A stretch of DNA of 64,000 nucleotides from Microvirga splendida (GTDB lineage: Bacteria; Pseudomonadota; Alphaproteobacteria; Rhizobiales; Beijerinckiaceae), in assembly GCF_016427565.1 (NCBI RefSeq), contig NZ_JAELXT010000012.1, positions 58,098 to 122,097 of the forward strand, written 5' to 3'. A program made the translations under genes and the position numbers. Positions 63,979 through 64,000 of this stretch are shown one piece after another. The notes under the pieces were generated by a model, which saw only the letters and a program-made list of their open reading frames with translations, was not told the DNA's origin and searched no databases. Each line of letters begins with the position of its first letter. Position 1 is the stretch's first letter.

Positions 63979-64000
63979 ATGCCCCAGACACGCTTTACGA
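63979..64000 (+). CDS. Start of an unidentified CDS (truncated by window end)
   Basis: AGGAGG stands seven bases before an ATG at 63979, and seven codons are visible: MPQTRFT. This is a strong translation start, but too short to assign. MPxxRFT beginnings are seen among IS3-type transposase first frames, so a mobile element is one possibility; this is a guess from seven residues. Confidence 0.45.

Overview
The window is GC-rich chromosomal DNA of an alphaproteobacterium. Gene families (OlsB, PmtA, DUF6894, DUF2852, DUF2244, EcfG-type promoters, a GTTC-N7-GTTC LexA box) and the housekeeping clusters rph-rdgB, lpoA-rsmI-yraN and dapB-gpmA point to Hyphomicrobiales. Many short palindromic intergenic repeats and a DUF6894 gene suggest a Methylobacteriaceae-like lineage such as Microvirga or Methylobacterium; this placement is inference. 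Almost everything is core genome. I see no prophage, CRISPR array, complete insertion sequence or integrative element.

Layout. 0-12 kb: a truncated response regulator behind an EcfG-type promoter, comM, an OlsB-like acyltransferase, queG, a glutathione transferase, uppP, nth, a DUF2244 protein, an acidic RTX protein, an Ada-like regulator/methyltransferase, a cupin and a Crp/Fnr regulator. 12-24 kb: a frameshifted DUF6894 gene, dnaK-dnaJ, a PmtA-like methyltransferase overlapping pyrF, a class D beta-lactamase, twin DUF1330 genes, a compositionally odd phosphatase, dapB-gpmA, alkB, an unknown periplasmic protein and a TRIC-like channel. 24-42 kb: grpE, glnD, a sulfonate-type ABC operon with osmC, lpoA-rsmI-yraN, a lipid kinase, gshB, hemW, a TetR regulator with a nearby perfect operator and DUF2852 gene, then rdgB-rph divergent from a DUF421 gene and hrcA. 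42-57 kb: two c-type cytochromes, an APC permease, a SulP transporter, lepA, an arsR-arsC-acr3 operon, an MFS transporter, an SDR, a second arsenate reductase, a lytic transglycosylase, a DUF1328 miniprotein, a RecD-like helicase and a DMT transporter. 58-64 kb: a histone H1-like protein, a PRC-barrel protein and a long SDR, each behind its own EcfG-type promoter, then mepA, msrA, a small membrane protein, tRNA-Ser(GGA) and the start of one more CDS.

How the parts work together. Protein quality control is spread over the window (dnaKJ with a putative RpoH promoter, grpE, hrcA, msrA). Genes for membrane lipids and the cell wall recur (OlsB-like, PmtA-like, uppP, lipid kinase, LpoA-like, MltB-like, mepA). 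DNA and nucleotide repair is represented by nth, alkB, Ada-like, rdgB and a RecD-like helicase. The most interesting signals are regulatory: four sequences fitting GGAAC-N16/17-CGTT (three clustered at 58.4-59.9 kb), and a LexA-box-plus-promoter at 8.3 kb that fires into a stretch without a recognisable gene.
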